NCBI RefSeq assembly: GCF_047345415.1
Contig: NZ_JBLFEP010000004.1
Span: 248,001 to 312,000 of the forward strand
Reading direction: 5' to 3'
DNA length: 64,000 bases
DNA from: Maribacter_C sp947494565
Lineage (GTDB): Bacteria; Bacteroidota; Bacteroidia; Flavobacteriales; Flavobacteriaceae
In this document: in pieces, positions 51,809 through 60,284 of the stretch
Numbering within the stretch: the first letter of the stretch is position 1
Layout of the letters: each line of letters starts with the position of its first letter
Notes under the pieces: model-generated
What the model was told of the DNA's origin: nothing
What the model saw: the letters and a program-made list of their open reading frames with translations, nothing else
Databases searched by the model: none
Translations under genes and position numbers: made by a program

Positions 51809-52525
51809 TCAGAGTTGCTGTGTATAAAAACTATAGTCTTTGATAATGACATCTACGAAGTCTAGGGCTCTCAATTCAGTAGTTATTCCGGTTACCTTTT
51901 TAATACGATCGCTCAAAGATACGATAACGTTGTGGTCACCATTTCGTTTGGCGGAGGTGTAGAGGTCTTTAATCGTTTGCATTTCTCGATCTTTGAAAAC
52001 AGTGACCTGCGGAAACTTGGGTATATAGGCCTCTGGAAGGTCACTGAGCAAGGTATCTTTGATCGAAACCCTTTTCTTCTCACTGATTACCGTGGTACCC
52101 GCCGCGATATCGCCAACGCGTTGTCCTTTTCCACGAAGTAGGATCGTCAATACGGCCACACCTCCTGAGGAAAGGGCCACATCAATAATTCTGAGCACCC
52201 ACCGTACGACATAACTTGAAAAATTAGGTTTGGACCCGTCAAGTTTTACCACGCGTATATGTACCAGGCTTTTACCCACCGTCTTGCCATCCATAAAGGT
52301 TTCCAGTAGTACGTAATACAAAAAAGCGGGCAAGTTCAATACCAAATAAAGGGCCCACATATCTTCGATGTCGATATCCATGGTAATCAACAACAAGAAC
52401 ATAAGAACCACATAGACCCAAATAATAAAACTGTCAATGATATAAGCCAACATACGCTCACCAAGGTGGGCTGTATTTTGATGAATGCTTATATTTTGGG
52501 CAGTTTCAATTTGAAATTGTTCCAT
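51809..52525 (-). CDS. RDD family membrane protein
   Basis: 238 aa. The RDD domain (about residues 20-150) begins GERMLAYIIDSFIIW, then VGKSLVHIRVVKLDG and VVRWVLRIIDV, with three membrane helices. The C-terminal third is soluble and acidic. It is divergent from the SpoIIM-like operon (171 nt apart), a neighbourhood that I infer belongs together. Function unknown; some RDD proteins have been linked to ion transport. Confidence 0.85.
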   Translation of the reverse strand: MEQFQIETAQNISIHQNTAHLGERMLAYIIDSFIIWVYVVLMFLLLITMDIDIEDMWALYLVLNLPAFLYYVLLETFMDGKTVGKSLVHIRVVKLDGSKPNFSSYVVRWVLRIIDVALSSGGVAVLTILLRGKGQRVGDIAAGTTVISEKKRVSIKDTLLSDLPEAYIPKFPQVTVFKDREMQTIKDLYTSAKRNGDHNVIVSLSDRIKKVTGITTELRALDFVDVIIKDYSFYTQQL

Positions 52526-52633
52526 ATAATTAGTTTCTTTGGGTGCAGGAAGTCCACTCTATCGTTGAGAAACCTCTTGCAATTTTCATTCAGTTGGGCT
52601 ATCCGTTTATCTTATTTTTTCTTTACTCCACAA

Positions 52634-52641
52634 CAAAAGTA
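52634..52641 (-). promoter_or_regulatory. Putative -7 box of the RDD gene
   Basis: TACTTTTG on the minus strand matches TAnnTTTG, about 110 nt before the RDD start. The -33 element is not clear. Confidence 0.35.
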
Positions 52642-52696
52642 GATAATATTAGTTCTAAGAACACGAATCAAAATAATCTCTTAATCCCTCATAGTA

Positions 52697-53656
52697 ATGC
52701 GAGAAGCCGCATTCGTAAAACGAAATAAGGATAAATGGGCGGTCTTTGAAAACGCACTATCGAACAAAACGGATATAGCACCCGATGTATTGTCCGACCT
52801 CTACATAGAAATTACCGACCACTTAAGTTATGCCAAAACCTTTTACGCTGGGAGTAACACCGAATTCTATCTCAACGGCTTAGCTTCGCAGGCGCATCGA
52901 CAAATCTATAAGACCCAGCGCGATTCAAAAAATCGAATTATCAGTTTCTGGAAAACAGAATTTCCGACCCTATTTTATCATCATAGGCGCGAATTGCTTA
53001 TTGCGTTTTTGGTATTTGCCTTTTTCACTGCGGTAGGTGCTTTTTCGTCGGCAAATGAGGGCGATTTTGTCCGGTCGATCTTAGGGGATGGATACGTCAA
53101 TATGACCCTCGAAAACATCGAAAATGACGATCCAATGGCCGTTTACAAACAAATGGGAGAGGTCAACATGTTCCTCGGTATTACCATTAATAATATTACC
53201 GTAGCCGTATATGCCTTTGCTTTTGGCATTTTATTGGGTATCGGCACCTTATATATCATGCTGAGAAACGGCATCATGTTGGGCAGTTTTCAGTATTTCT
53301 TTTTCGATAAGGGCTTGGGATGGGAATCCGTTAGAACTATTTGGATCCACGGCACTATCGAAATATCGGTCATTATCATTGCCGGATGTGCAGGATTAGT
53401 ACTTGCCAATGGAATGCTTTTTCCAGGCACCTACACTCGGTTAGAGTCGTTCAAAAGAGGCGTAGTCAATGGTTTGAAAATCATGCTAAGTACCGTTCCT
53501 TTTTTTATTATCGCAGGTTTCCTCGAAGGTTTTGTAACCCGTCACACCGAAATGCCAGACTGGCTTGCCATCCTCATTATATCGGGATCACTGGCACTTA
53601 TTATTTTTTACTATATCATATATCCCTACCAACTCAATAAAAAAACAATACCATGA
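52697..53656 (+). CDS. SpoIIM-like (DUF95) membrane protein
   Basis: 319 aa. A soluble N-terminus (about 1-100, opening REAAFVKRNKDKW) is followed by five or six membrane helices with the stage II sporulation protein M pattern (NNITVAVYAFAFGILLGIGT, IWIHGTIEISVIIIAG, RLESFKRGVVNG). This organism group does not sporulate, so the name reflects the domain only. The stop overlaps the next ATG (ATGA, 4 nt). First gene of a six-gene operon. Confidence 0.88.
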   Translation: MREAAFVKRNKDKWAVFENALSNKTDIAPDVLSDLYIEITDHLSYAKTFYAGSNTEFYLNGLASQAHRQIYKTQRDSKNRIISFWKTEFPTLFYHHRRELLIAFLVFAFFTAVGAFSSANEGDFVRSILGDGYVNMTLENIENDDPMAVYKQMGEVNMFLGITINNITVAVYAFAFGILLGIGTLYIMLRNGIMLGSFQYFFFDKGLGWESVRTIWIHGTIEISVIIIAGCAGLVLANGMLFPGTYTRLESFKRGVVNGLKIMLSTVPFFIIAGFLEGFVTRHTEMPDWLAILIISGSLALIIFYYIIYPYQLNKKTIP

Positions 53657-54540
53657 AAACCTATATAGAATTTAAGAAAAAACGTGAACTCGGAGATATT
53701 CTATCCGACACCTTTGCCTTTCTGAGAAATGAGTTCAAACCTTTTTTCAATACTTTTTTAAAAATTGTAGGCCCTTACCTTTTGGTGATGGTCATTTGCA
53801 TGGCCTTGTATATGTATTTTGCAGGTAATAGCTTCAACAATTTATTATTGGGTGCCGGCTCAAACAACGAGGCAATAAATTTTGCTACCCTTTTCGTAGT
53901 CGGTTTCCTTTATATCATTGCCGTTCTTGTGGTGTATGTCATGTCTCAATCGACCACATTGCACTATATCAAGTCATATGCCAATGGAAAGGGTCAAATC
54001 AATTTTGATGAAATCAAATCGGATGTCTACAAAAAATTCGGAAGCTTTATAGGACTGGGTTTTTTGGTAGGCATTTCAGTGGTCGTCGGATTTATGTTGT
54101 GCTTCATCCCCGGTATTTACCTATGGGTGCCTCTAGCCCTCTCATTCAGTATTTTGGTCTTTAGTGATAAAGGGGCTACCGATGCCTATGGCGAAAGTTT
54201 TGCCCTGGTCAAGGATGAATGGTGGATTACCTTTGCAACCCTCTTGATCATTGGCATCATCGTTGGTGTTGCCAATTATGCCTTTTCCATACCCGCCCAA
54301 GTATACCAAATTGCAAAAATGGGTATTTTCTCAGGTGAAATGGACGCGGAAACTGTAGTGGACATCTTTAAAGACCCCATTTATTTATTGCTCAACATCA
54401 TCAGCGCGGTAGCACAGTTTTTACTCAATCTCATCTCCGTGGTTGCAGGGGCTTTCATTTATTTCAATCTCAACGAAAAGAAAAACTTCACAGGTACTTA
54501 TGAAAAAATTCAAAATCTAGGTGAAATACGCGACAATTAG
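53653..54540 (+). CDS. Multi-spanning membrane protein of unknown function
   Basis: 295 aa with about six membrane helices (starting near 35-55, 78-98, 130-160, 195-215, 250-275). The opening FKKKRELGDILSDTFAFLRNEFKPFF recalls the family resembling the membrane domain of glycerophosphodiester phosphodiesterases. No catalytic residues are evident. It overlaps the SpoIIM-like gene by 4 nt and precedes the DUF4129 gene by 2 nt. Confidence 0.7.
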   Translation: MKTYIEFKKKRELGDILSDTFAFLRNEFKPFFNTFLKIVGPYLLVMVICMALYMYFAGNSFNNLLLGAGSNNEAINFATLFVVGFLYIIAVLVVYVMSQSTTLHYIKSYANGKGQINFDEIKSDVYKKFGSFIGLGFLVGISVVVGFMLCFIPGIYLWVPLALSFSILVFSDKGATDAYGESFALVKDEWWITFATLLIIGIIVGVANYAFSIPAQVYQIAKMGIFSGEMDAETVVDIFKDPIYLLLNIISAVAQFLLNLISVVAGAFIYFNLNEKKNFTGTYEKIQNLGEIRDN

Positions 54541-54542
54541 GC

Positions 54543-55280
54543 ATGCAAAGACTTTACTTCTTGTTCTTTTTAGTTTTCTATGTACTTGTACCAGGCCATG
54601 CACAAGAAGATTCGCTTAGCGTCAACTATGACACCGAACGGGTCACCATTCAAAAAATATCGGATGGGGATCTAGAAAAATTCAAGAAGGATCCTAAATT
54701 CGATTATGAAATCGTAGAAAGCAACCCGACTTGGTGGGACGATTTCAAAGCCTGGTTGGGCAATCTTTTTCTGCGCTTTTTTGAATGGATTTTTGGTGTA
54801 GATGAAGCCGCCGGCGCTTTGGCCCTATTTTTACGGATACTCCCCTATCTACTTCTCGTTTTGCTGCTTTTCTTGTTCATCAGGTTCTTTATGAATGCAA
54901 ATATGAGCGCAGCAGAAAGTAGCAGTGGTAAAAAACCGCTCGTATCCCTTTCGGAAGAAGAACATATTATCAAAAATGAGGATATTCAAGCTTTGATTCA
55001 AAAGGCCCTCGATTCACAAAACTATAGACTAGCAGTACGTTATTACTATCTCTACGTACTACAACTGCTCAGTGAGAAGAAATTCATCGACTGGCAACTT
55101 CAGAAAACCAATCATGATTACGAAAAAGAAATCAAGAAACCGGATTTAAAGAAAGCGTTCACCAAAATCACCCGCATCTACGATTACATTTGGTATGGGG
55201 ATTTCGATATCGATCAGTCACAATACGAGCAGGCAGAGATCATTTTCTCGGATGTCCGCAAAACCCTAAACAATGCTTAA
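54543..55280 (+). CDS. DUF4129 family protein
   Basis: 245 aa: signal peptide (about 1-20), a periplasmic region of about 75 residues, one membrane helix (about 97-118) and a cytoplasmic C-terminal DUF4129 domain (about 145-243) with NYRLAVRYYYLYVLQLL and RIYDYIWYGDFDID. The DUF4129 domain is often found beside transglutaminase or MoxR/DUF58 proteins. Its 3' end overlaps the next gene by 8 nt. Confidence 0.82.
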   Translation: MQRLYFLFFLVFYVLVPGHAQEDSLSVNYDTERVTIQKISDGDLEKFKKDPKFDYEIVESNPTWWDDFKAWLGNLFLRFFEWIFGVDEAAGALALFLRILPYLLLVLLLFLFIRFFMNANMSAAESSSGKKPLVSLSEEEHIIKNEDIQALIQKALDSQNYRLAVRYYYLYVLQLLSEKKFIDWQLQKTNHDYEKEIKKPDLKKAFTKITRIYDYIWYGDFDIDQSQYEQAEIIFSDVRKTLNNA

Positions 55281-56487
55281 AAAGACGAATAGCTATCTTA
55301 TCATCGTTGGGGTCACCATAGCACTGCTGATGGTGCTGCAATACAATAAGCCCAAAGAGCTGAATTGGTTTCCGTCATATGTCACCCAGCATAAGATTCC
55401 ATATGGCACTTTTGTACTTAATGAGCTCATGGGAGAACTATTTCCCCAGATCGAGCAGGTCAACGAACCTCCCTTTGAATACCTGAACGCACATTTTGAG
55501 GCGCAAGGCACCTATTTCTTGGTCAATGACAACATTGCTTTCGGAGAATCGGAATTGGCCACCCTATTGGAATGGACGTCGGAGGGTAATACCCTTTTTG
55601 TGGCCTCTAGTTCCTTCGAGGAACTATTGTTGGACACCTTGAACCTCAGCACCTCAGGACTCTTTGCGGAATTTGGGGAAGACCACAGCCAAATTCATCA
55701 ATTGGTCAATCCGGATTTAGATCCGGAAGCGAGCTACCCCTTTTCAAAGGATACCTATTCCAACTACTTTAGTGAAATCGATACGCTCAGAACCACCGTT
55801 CTAGGCGTTGTGGACCATCACATAGACTCATTGGCAGTGGCCAAAAAACATTTTGATGTGATTCGACAAGACTATGGCAGTGGTGAAATCATTCTTTCCA
55901 CTTTTCCGAAGGCCTTCACGAATTACTTTATTTTGAAAGGTGACAATCGCAACTATACAGCTGGTCTCTTGTCGTATCTCGACCCCTCAAGGTCCATTTT
56001 TATCGATAACCATTACAAAGCCGGAAAAAAGTTCTATACCTCGCCCATGTATATTTTCTTGAACACCAAGGAATTCAAATGGGCTTATTATCTCGTTTTA
56101 GTTGCCGCCCTTATTTATGTGCTGTTCGAGGGGAAAAGAAAGCAACGGGCGATTCCTGTAGTGATACCTTTGAAAAATCAGACCTTGGCTTTTACTCGTA
56201 CCATTGCGGACATGTACTATGAAAAGAACCAACGTCGGCCTATCGTGACCTATAAAATAGAACAGTTTCTAGAATATATCCGTTCCCATTTGCACATGGA
56301 AACCGTAGAACGCGAAGAAGAGTTCTATAGAAATCTCGCTTCCAGAAGCGCACATACCTTTGACGAAGTCAAAGCGCTATTTACATTTCTTGAACGCCTA
56401 AGGGACCAAAGTGAAATCAGTGATACCGAACTCGCAAAACTAAATACGTCCATAGAAAAATTCAAACATAAAGCCAATGGAAAATAA
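55273..56487 (+). CDS. DUF4350 family membrane protein
   Basis: 404 aa. One N-terminal membrane helix (about 7-22), a periplasmic domain (about 25-255), a second helix (about 265-285) and a C-terminal cytoplasmic part containing RTIADMYYEKNQRRPIV. The DUF4350 region has WFPSYVTQHKIPYGTFV near the start. Such proteins may carry a GATase-like fold in the periplasmic domain. The end overlaps the MoxR gene by 11 nt. Confidence 0.8.
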   Translation: MLKKTNSYLIIVGVTIALLMVLQYNKPKELNWFPSYVTQHKIPYGTFVLNELMGELFPQIEQVNEPPFEYLNAHFEAQGTYFLVNDNIAFGESELATLLEWTSEGNTLFVASSSFEELLLDTLNLSTSGLFAEFGEDHSQIHQLVNPDLDPEASYPFSKDTYSNYFSEIDTLRTTVLGVVDHHIDSLAVAKKHFDVIRQDYGSGEIILSTFPKAFTNYFILKGDNRNYTAGLLSYLDPSRSIFIDNHYKAGKKFYTSPMYIFLNTKEFKWAYYLVLVAALIYVLFEGKRKQRAIPVVIPLKNQTLAFTRTIADMYYEKNQRRPIVTYKIEQFLEYIRSHLHMETVEREEEFYRNLASRSAHTFDEVKALFTFLERLRDQSEISDTELAKLNTSIEKFKHKANGK

Positions 56488-57550
56488 AGAATCGAACACC
56501 AACGAACAGTCTTCCGAAGAACTGAAGAAAACCGAAGAAATATCACAAAACAGCAACGCAACGGTACCAGCTGCTGAAGCGCTGAATTTTAGTAACCGTA
56601 TTCCGTTGGAAGACCTTAAAAATGCCGTGGAAGCAATCGAAGCCGAACTGGCGAAAGTAATTGTAGGTCAACGAGATTTCATCGAACTGCTGATTGTTTC
56701 GCTCCTAGTTGACGGGCATGTACTCATTGAAGGGGTACCGGGCATCGCCAAGACAATTACGGCAAAGTTGTTCGCAAAAACCCTCAAGACCGAATTCAGT
56801 CGTATTCAGTTCACTCCTGATTTGATGCCTAGTGACATTTTGGGAACATCGGTGTTCAATGCCAAGTCTACTGAATTCGAATTTAAGAAAGGGCCTATTT
56901 TCTCGAACATCATACTCATCGATGAAATCAATCGGGCTCCGGCAAAAACACAGGCTGCCATGTTCGAAACCATGGAAGAACGGCAGGTGACCATGGATGG
57001 TGTTACCTATCCCATGGATACCCCGTTTATGGTGCTCGCCACACAAAACCCAATTGAACAAGAGGGCACCTACGCGCTTCCGGAGGCGCAACTGGATCGA
57101 TTTCTATTCAAGATCAAGGTAGCCTATCCGTCTGCCGAAGAAGAAATCAAGATCATTCAAACGCATCACGAGCGTAAAGGATCTAAACCACAAGCGCTTA
57201 TCAACGATGTGCTGACACCAGTAAAACTGAAAAGCTTTAAAGCCAAGATCCAGGAGGTCATTGTTGAGGAAAAAATCATTAAATACATCGCCGACATTAT
57301 TACAAAAACACGAAACCATCCGCATCTGTATTTAGGCGGTTCGCCCCGTGCCTCAATCGCCACTTTGAACGCCGCAAAGGCAATGGCGGCCATGAAAGGG
57401 CGTGATTTTGTGATTCCTGAAGATGTCAAGCGGGCCTCGATTCCCGTTTTGAATCACCGCATCATTCTAACACCCGAACGTGAAATGGAGGGTATGACCA
57501 CTGAAAGTGTGGTGAATATGATCATTGAATCAATTCAAATTCCGCGATAA
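56477..57550 (+). CDS. MoxR family AAA+ ATPase
   Basis: 357 aa. After an acidic N-terminus of about 45 residues come Walker A GVPGIAKT, Walker B ILIDEINRAPAKTQ, sensor ATQNPIEQEGTYALPEAQLDRF and a C-terminal lid with GGSPRASI. Typical MoxR ATPases act as chaperones for maturation of VWA or DUF58 partner proteins. Here the partner is encoded 4 nt downstream. Confidence 0.95.
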   Translation: MENKESNTNEQSSEELKKTEEISQNSNATVPAAEALNFSNRIPLEDLKNAVEAIEAELAKVIVGQRDFIELLIVSLLVDGHVLIEGVPGIAKTITAKLFAKTLKTEFSRIQFTPDLMPSDILGTSVFNAKSTEFEFKKGPIFSNIILIDEINRAPAKTQAAMFETMEERQVTMDGVTYPMDTPFMVLATQNPIEQEGTYALPEAQLDRFLFKIKVAYPSAEEEIKIIQTHHERKGSKPQALINDVLTPVKLKSFKAKIQEVIVEEKIIKYIADIITKTRNHPHLYLGGSPRASIATLNAAKAMAAMKGRDFVIPEDVKRASIPVLNHRIILTPEREMEGMTTESVVNMIIESIQIPR

Positions 57551-57554
57551 GCGT

Positions 57555-58886
57555 ATGCAATTTCTAAAGTCGTTTTACATACATAACAGCTTTTTCAGGT
57601 ATGTCGCCATACTTTCAGCATGCTTTGTGCTATCGTACTGGTTACCGCTCCTCTACCCGATTGCCTGGTTATCGACTTTTATTTTATTGTTGCTTTTTAT
57701 CGTAGACACCTACCTCTTGTATGCCTCCGGAAACCATCTTGAAGCACGGCGTGCATTACCGGCCAAACTATCGAATAGTGACTTCAATCCGATACAAGTT
57801 ACCTTTAGTTCGACATATCCGTTCAAAGTATTCATTTCACTAATTGATGAATTGCCCATTCAATTTCAAAAACGGGATTTTGAGCATCGTACCAGCCTCT
57901 CAAAGAATGAAATCTCCGAATTTGAATACACCGTTCGCCCGGTAGACAGAGGCGAATATGTTTTCGGAAACCTGATACTGTTCGCCTCTACGTTCTTACG
58001 GATCGTTAAGCGCAAATATGTATTCCAAAAAGACCATATGGTTCCGGTATACCCTAGTATCATACAGATGCAACAATATGATTTCTTGGCGATCAGCAAC
58101 AAACTGACTCAATTCGGATTGAAGAAAATCAGGCGCATCGGGCATACCCAAGAATTTGAACAGATCAAAGAGTATGTTCAAGGTGATGACTTCAGAACCA
58201 TTAATTGGAAAGCCACCGCAAAGAATGTCGCCCTTATGGTCAATCAATATCAAGACGAGAAATCACAACCCATTTACTCGATTATCGATACCGGAAGGGT
58301 CATGAAAATGCCATTCAACGAGCTCAAACTATTGGATTATGCCATCAATTCGACATTGGCTTTCTCGAATGTCGCTTTGAAACGAAACGATAAGACCGGC
58401 CTCATCGCGTTTTCCAAAGACATAACGACCTATGTGCCAGCAGTGCAAAAAATAACGCACCTGAATACCATACTCGAAAAGCTTTATAATATCGATACGG
58501 CGTTTACCGATTCCGATTTCGGATTGCTATATGCCCATATCAAAAGAAAAGTGACCAATAGAAGCCTGTTACTGCTTTATACCAACTTTGAGCATATTTC
58601 CGCATTACGACGACAATTGCCTTTTTTATTGGCCATTGCGAAAAAGCATGTACTGGTAGTTGTATTTTTTGAAAATACTGAATTGCAGGAACTGATTACC
58701 CAAGATGCCGAAGACGTGCAGACCATTTATCATAAGACTATCGCCGAAAAATTCGCCTTGGAAAAGAGGTTGATGCAAAAAGAGCTTCAGCAATATGGTA
58801 TTCAAACGATTCTAACCAAACCGGAACAGTTGACCATTAATACCATCAATAAATATTTGGAGATTAAGGCAAGGGGATTGTTATAA
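57555..58886 (+). CDS. DUF58 domain-containing protein
   Basis: 443 aa from the ATG at 57555 (an in-frame extension to 57525 overlaps the moxR end). Two N-terminal membrane helices (about 14-30 and 34-55) are followed by a long extracytoplasmic or cytoplasmic domain with the signature GDDFRTINWKATAK of DUF58 (about residue 210) and a VWA-like C-terminal half (SIIDTGRVM, LLDYAINSTLAF). It is the usual partner of MoxR. Last gene of the operon. Confidence 0.9.
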   Translation: MQFLKSFYIHNSFFRYVAILSACFVLSYWLPLLYPIAWLSTFILLLLFIVDTYLLYASGNHLEARRALPAKLSNSDFNPIQVTFSSTYPFKVFISLIDELPIQFQKRDFEHRTSLSKNEISEFEYTVRPVDRGEYVFGNLILFASTFLRIVKRKYVFQKDHMVPVYPSIIQMQQYDFLAISNKLTQFGLKKIRRIGHTQEFEQIKEYVQGDDFRTINWKATAKNVALMVNQYQDEKSQPIYSIIDTGRVMKMPFNELKLLDYAINSTLAFSNVALKRNDKTGLIAFSKDITTYVPAVQKITHLNTILEKLYNIDTAFTDSDFGLLYAHIKRKVTNRSLLLLYTNFEHISALRRQLPFLLAIAKKHVLVVVFFENTELQELITQDAEDVQTIYHKTIAEKFALEKRLMQKELQQYGIQTILTKPEQLTINTINKYLEIKARGLL

Positions 58887-59079
58887 TAGCAACTTTCGAT
58901 CCCACCAGATAAACATCATCATTCTAAAGTCGGAACAGACCTGGTTTGAAGACAATTATTCTGATTTTATCCTCGATCACATAAGTTTCTTTTAAAACCT
59001 CCGTTATGACTGTTAGGTGGCTACCTCATTGGAAGGGTTTGTGGCTATCATTCAACAGAACAAAACTAGCCACTACCAA

Positions 59080-60165
59080 ATGTACCACCGCAAGGATGTT
59101 TATCATACCGATAAATCTTTCACACTGTGGTTATTCATTGGTATAACATGCCTCTTTCTTTTCAAAAGTGTAGCCCAAGACACGAACATAGAACCGGTTA
59201 GAGATGCCTATCTCAGCATAGCTACTGATGCAAGAGCCGCTGGTCAAGGAGACCTAGGCGTCGCGACTTCCGTTGACGCTTTTTCTCAATTTTGGAATCC
59301 CTCAAAATATGTTTTCTCCGAAGTGAAATCTAAAATCGCACTGACCCAAATTCTTAATAATGGTAGTGGTTTGACTAATTTTGAGCAGCTCAATGTAACT
59401 TTTTATAACAATCTTGAACATAGCAGCGCTTATGCAATAAGTGTTCGCAATTATGCGTATGGTATAGATTCATTTGTCGAATCCGGGGCTTTTCAAACAG
59501 CACATGAGGTGGCCATAGAAGGCTCATATGCAATACGCCTAAGTAACGAATTTGCTATGTCGGTGTCGGGTCGGTTTATTTCTTTAAAAGGGAAAGTACC
59601 GCTTATCGATGGTTTTGGCGGTGAATCCGCATCAAATCTGTACGGTATTGATGTTGCTGGTTTCTTCAACGGAAATGAAATAGCGTACAGTAAATTCAAT
59701 GGCCGATGGAGGGCTGGTTTTAGCATCTCCAATTTAAGAGGGAAATCCTTATTCGATAATACGGATATTGAAATCTATGCGCCATCAATGCTGAAAATAG
59801 GTGCAGGTTTTGACTTCATTTTCGACCACGAAAAAAAATTGAGTGTTACCACGGAATACAAAATGCTACTCGATTCATATGTTGAGAATGAAGAAGGCGA
59901 AAGACTTGACTTTGGTTTAGAAGGTTCGGCCCTTGCACTGGGGTTTGAGTTCATTTACAGAAAAAAAATTAGTGTAAGATCAGGCTATTCGCGTGGTCTG
60001 AACAGAGTAACAGATACGTTTTTTACTCTAGGGAGTGGTTTCCATGGGCGTTACGCCGATGTCGATATCGCCTTTTTACTCGGTCTGTCCGACGAAGAGA
60101 ATCAGTTTCGTGAAAAGTTACGTATCTCGGTAAGCCTTGATTTAGCAGAAGTACTTTCTAACTGA
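59080..60165 (+). CDS. PorV/LptO-type outer-membrane protein (type IX secretion family), orphan
   Basis: 361 aa from the ATG at 59080; a GTG at 59017 in frame would give a long non-signal extension. The signal peptide (WLFIGITCLFLFKSVAQ) is followed by AYLSIATDARAAGQGDLGVATSVDAFSQFWNPSKYVFSE, which parallels the conserved N-terminus of PorV (FLTI.PDARAxGxGDxGVATxxD). The rest alternates beta strands and ends with LRISVSLDLAEVL. PorV proteins shuttle type IX secretion substrates to the attachment complex; here no porU is adjacent, so it is a paralogue of uncertain role. Confidence 0.7.
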   Translation: MYHRKDVYHTDKSFTLWLFIGITCLFLFKSVAQDTNIEPVRDAYLSIATDARAAGQGDLGVATSVDAFSQFWNPSKYVFSEVKSKIALTQILNNGSGLTNFEQLNVTFYNNLEHSSAYAISVRNYAYGIDSFVESGAFQTAHEVAIEGSYAIRLSNEFAMSVSGRFISLKGKVPLIDGFGGESASNLYGIDVAGFFNGNEIAYSKFNGRWRAGFSISNLRGKSLFDNTDIEIYAPSMLKIGAGFDFIFDHEKKLSVTTEYKMLLDSYVENEEGERLDFGLEGSALALGFEFIYRKKISVRSGYSRGLNRVTDTFFTLGSGFHGRYADVDIAFLLGLSDEENQFREKLRISVSLDLAEVLSN

Positions 60166-60284
60166 TCATGACATCTTGAAAAGCTCGGAATAACTTCTCA
60201 AACACGATTGTATTTTATTCTTATCTTCAGCAACGTATTGCAATGAATCTTTAGTAAATTCAGGACCTCCTAAACCAACTAACT

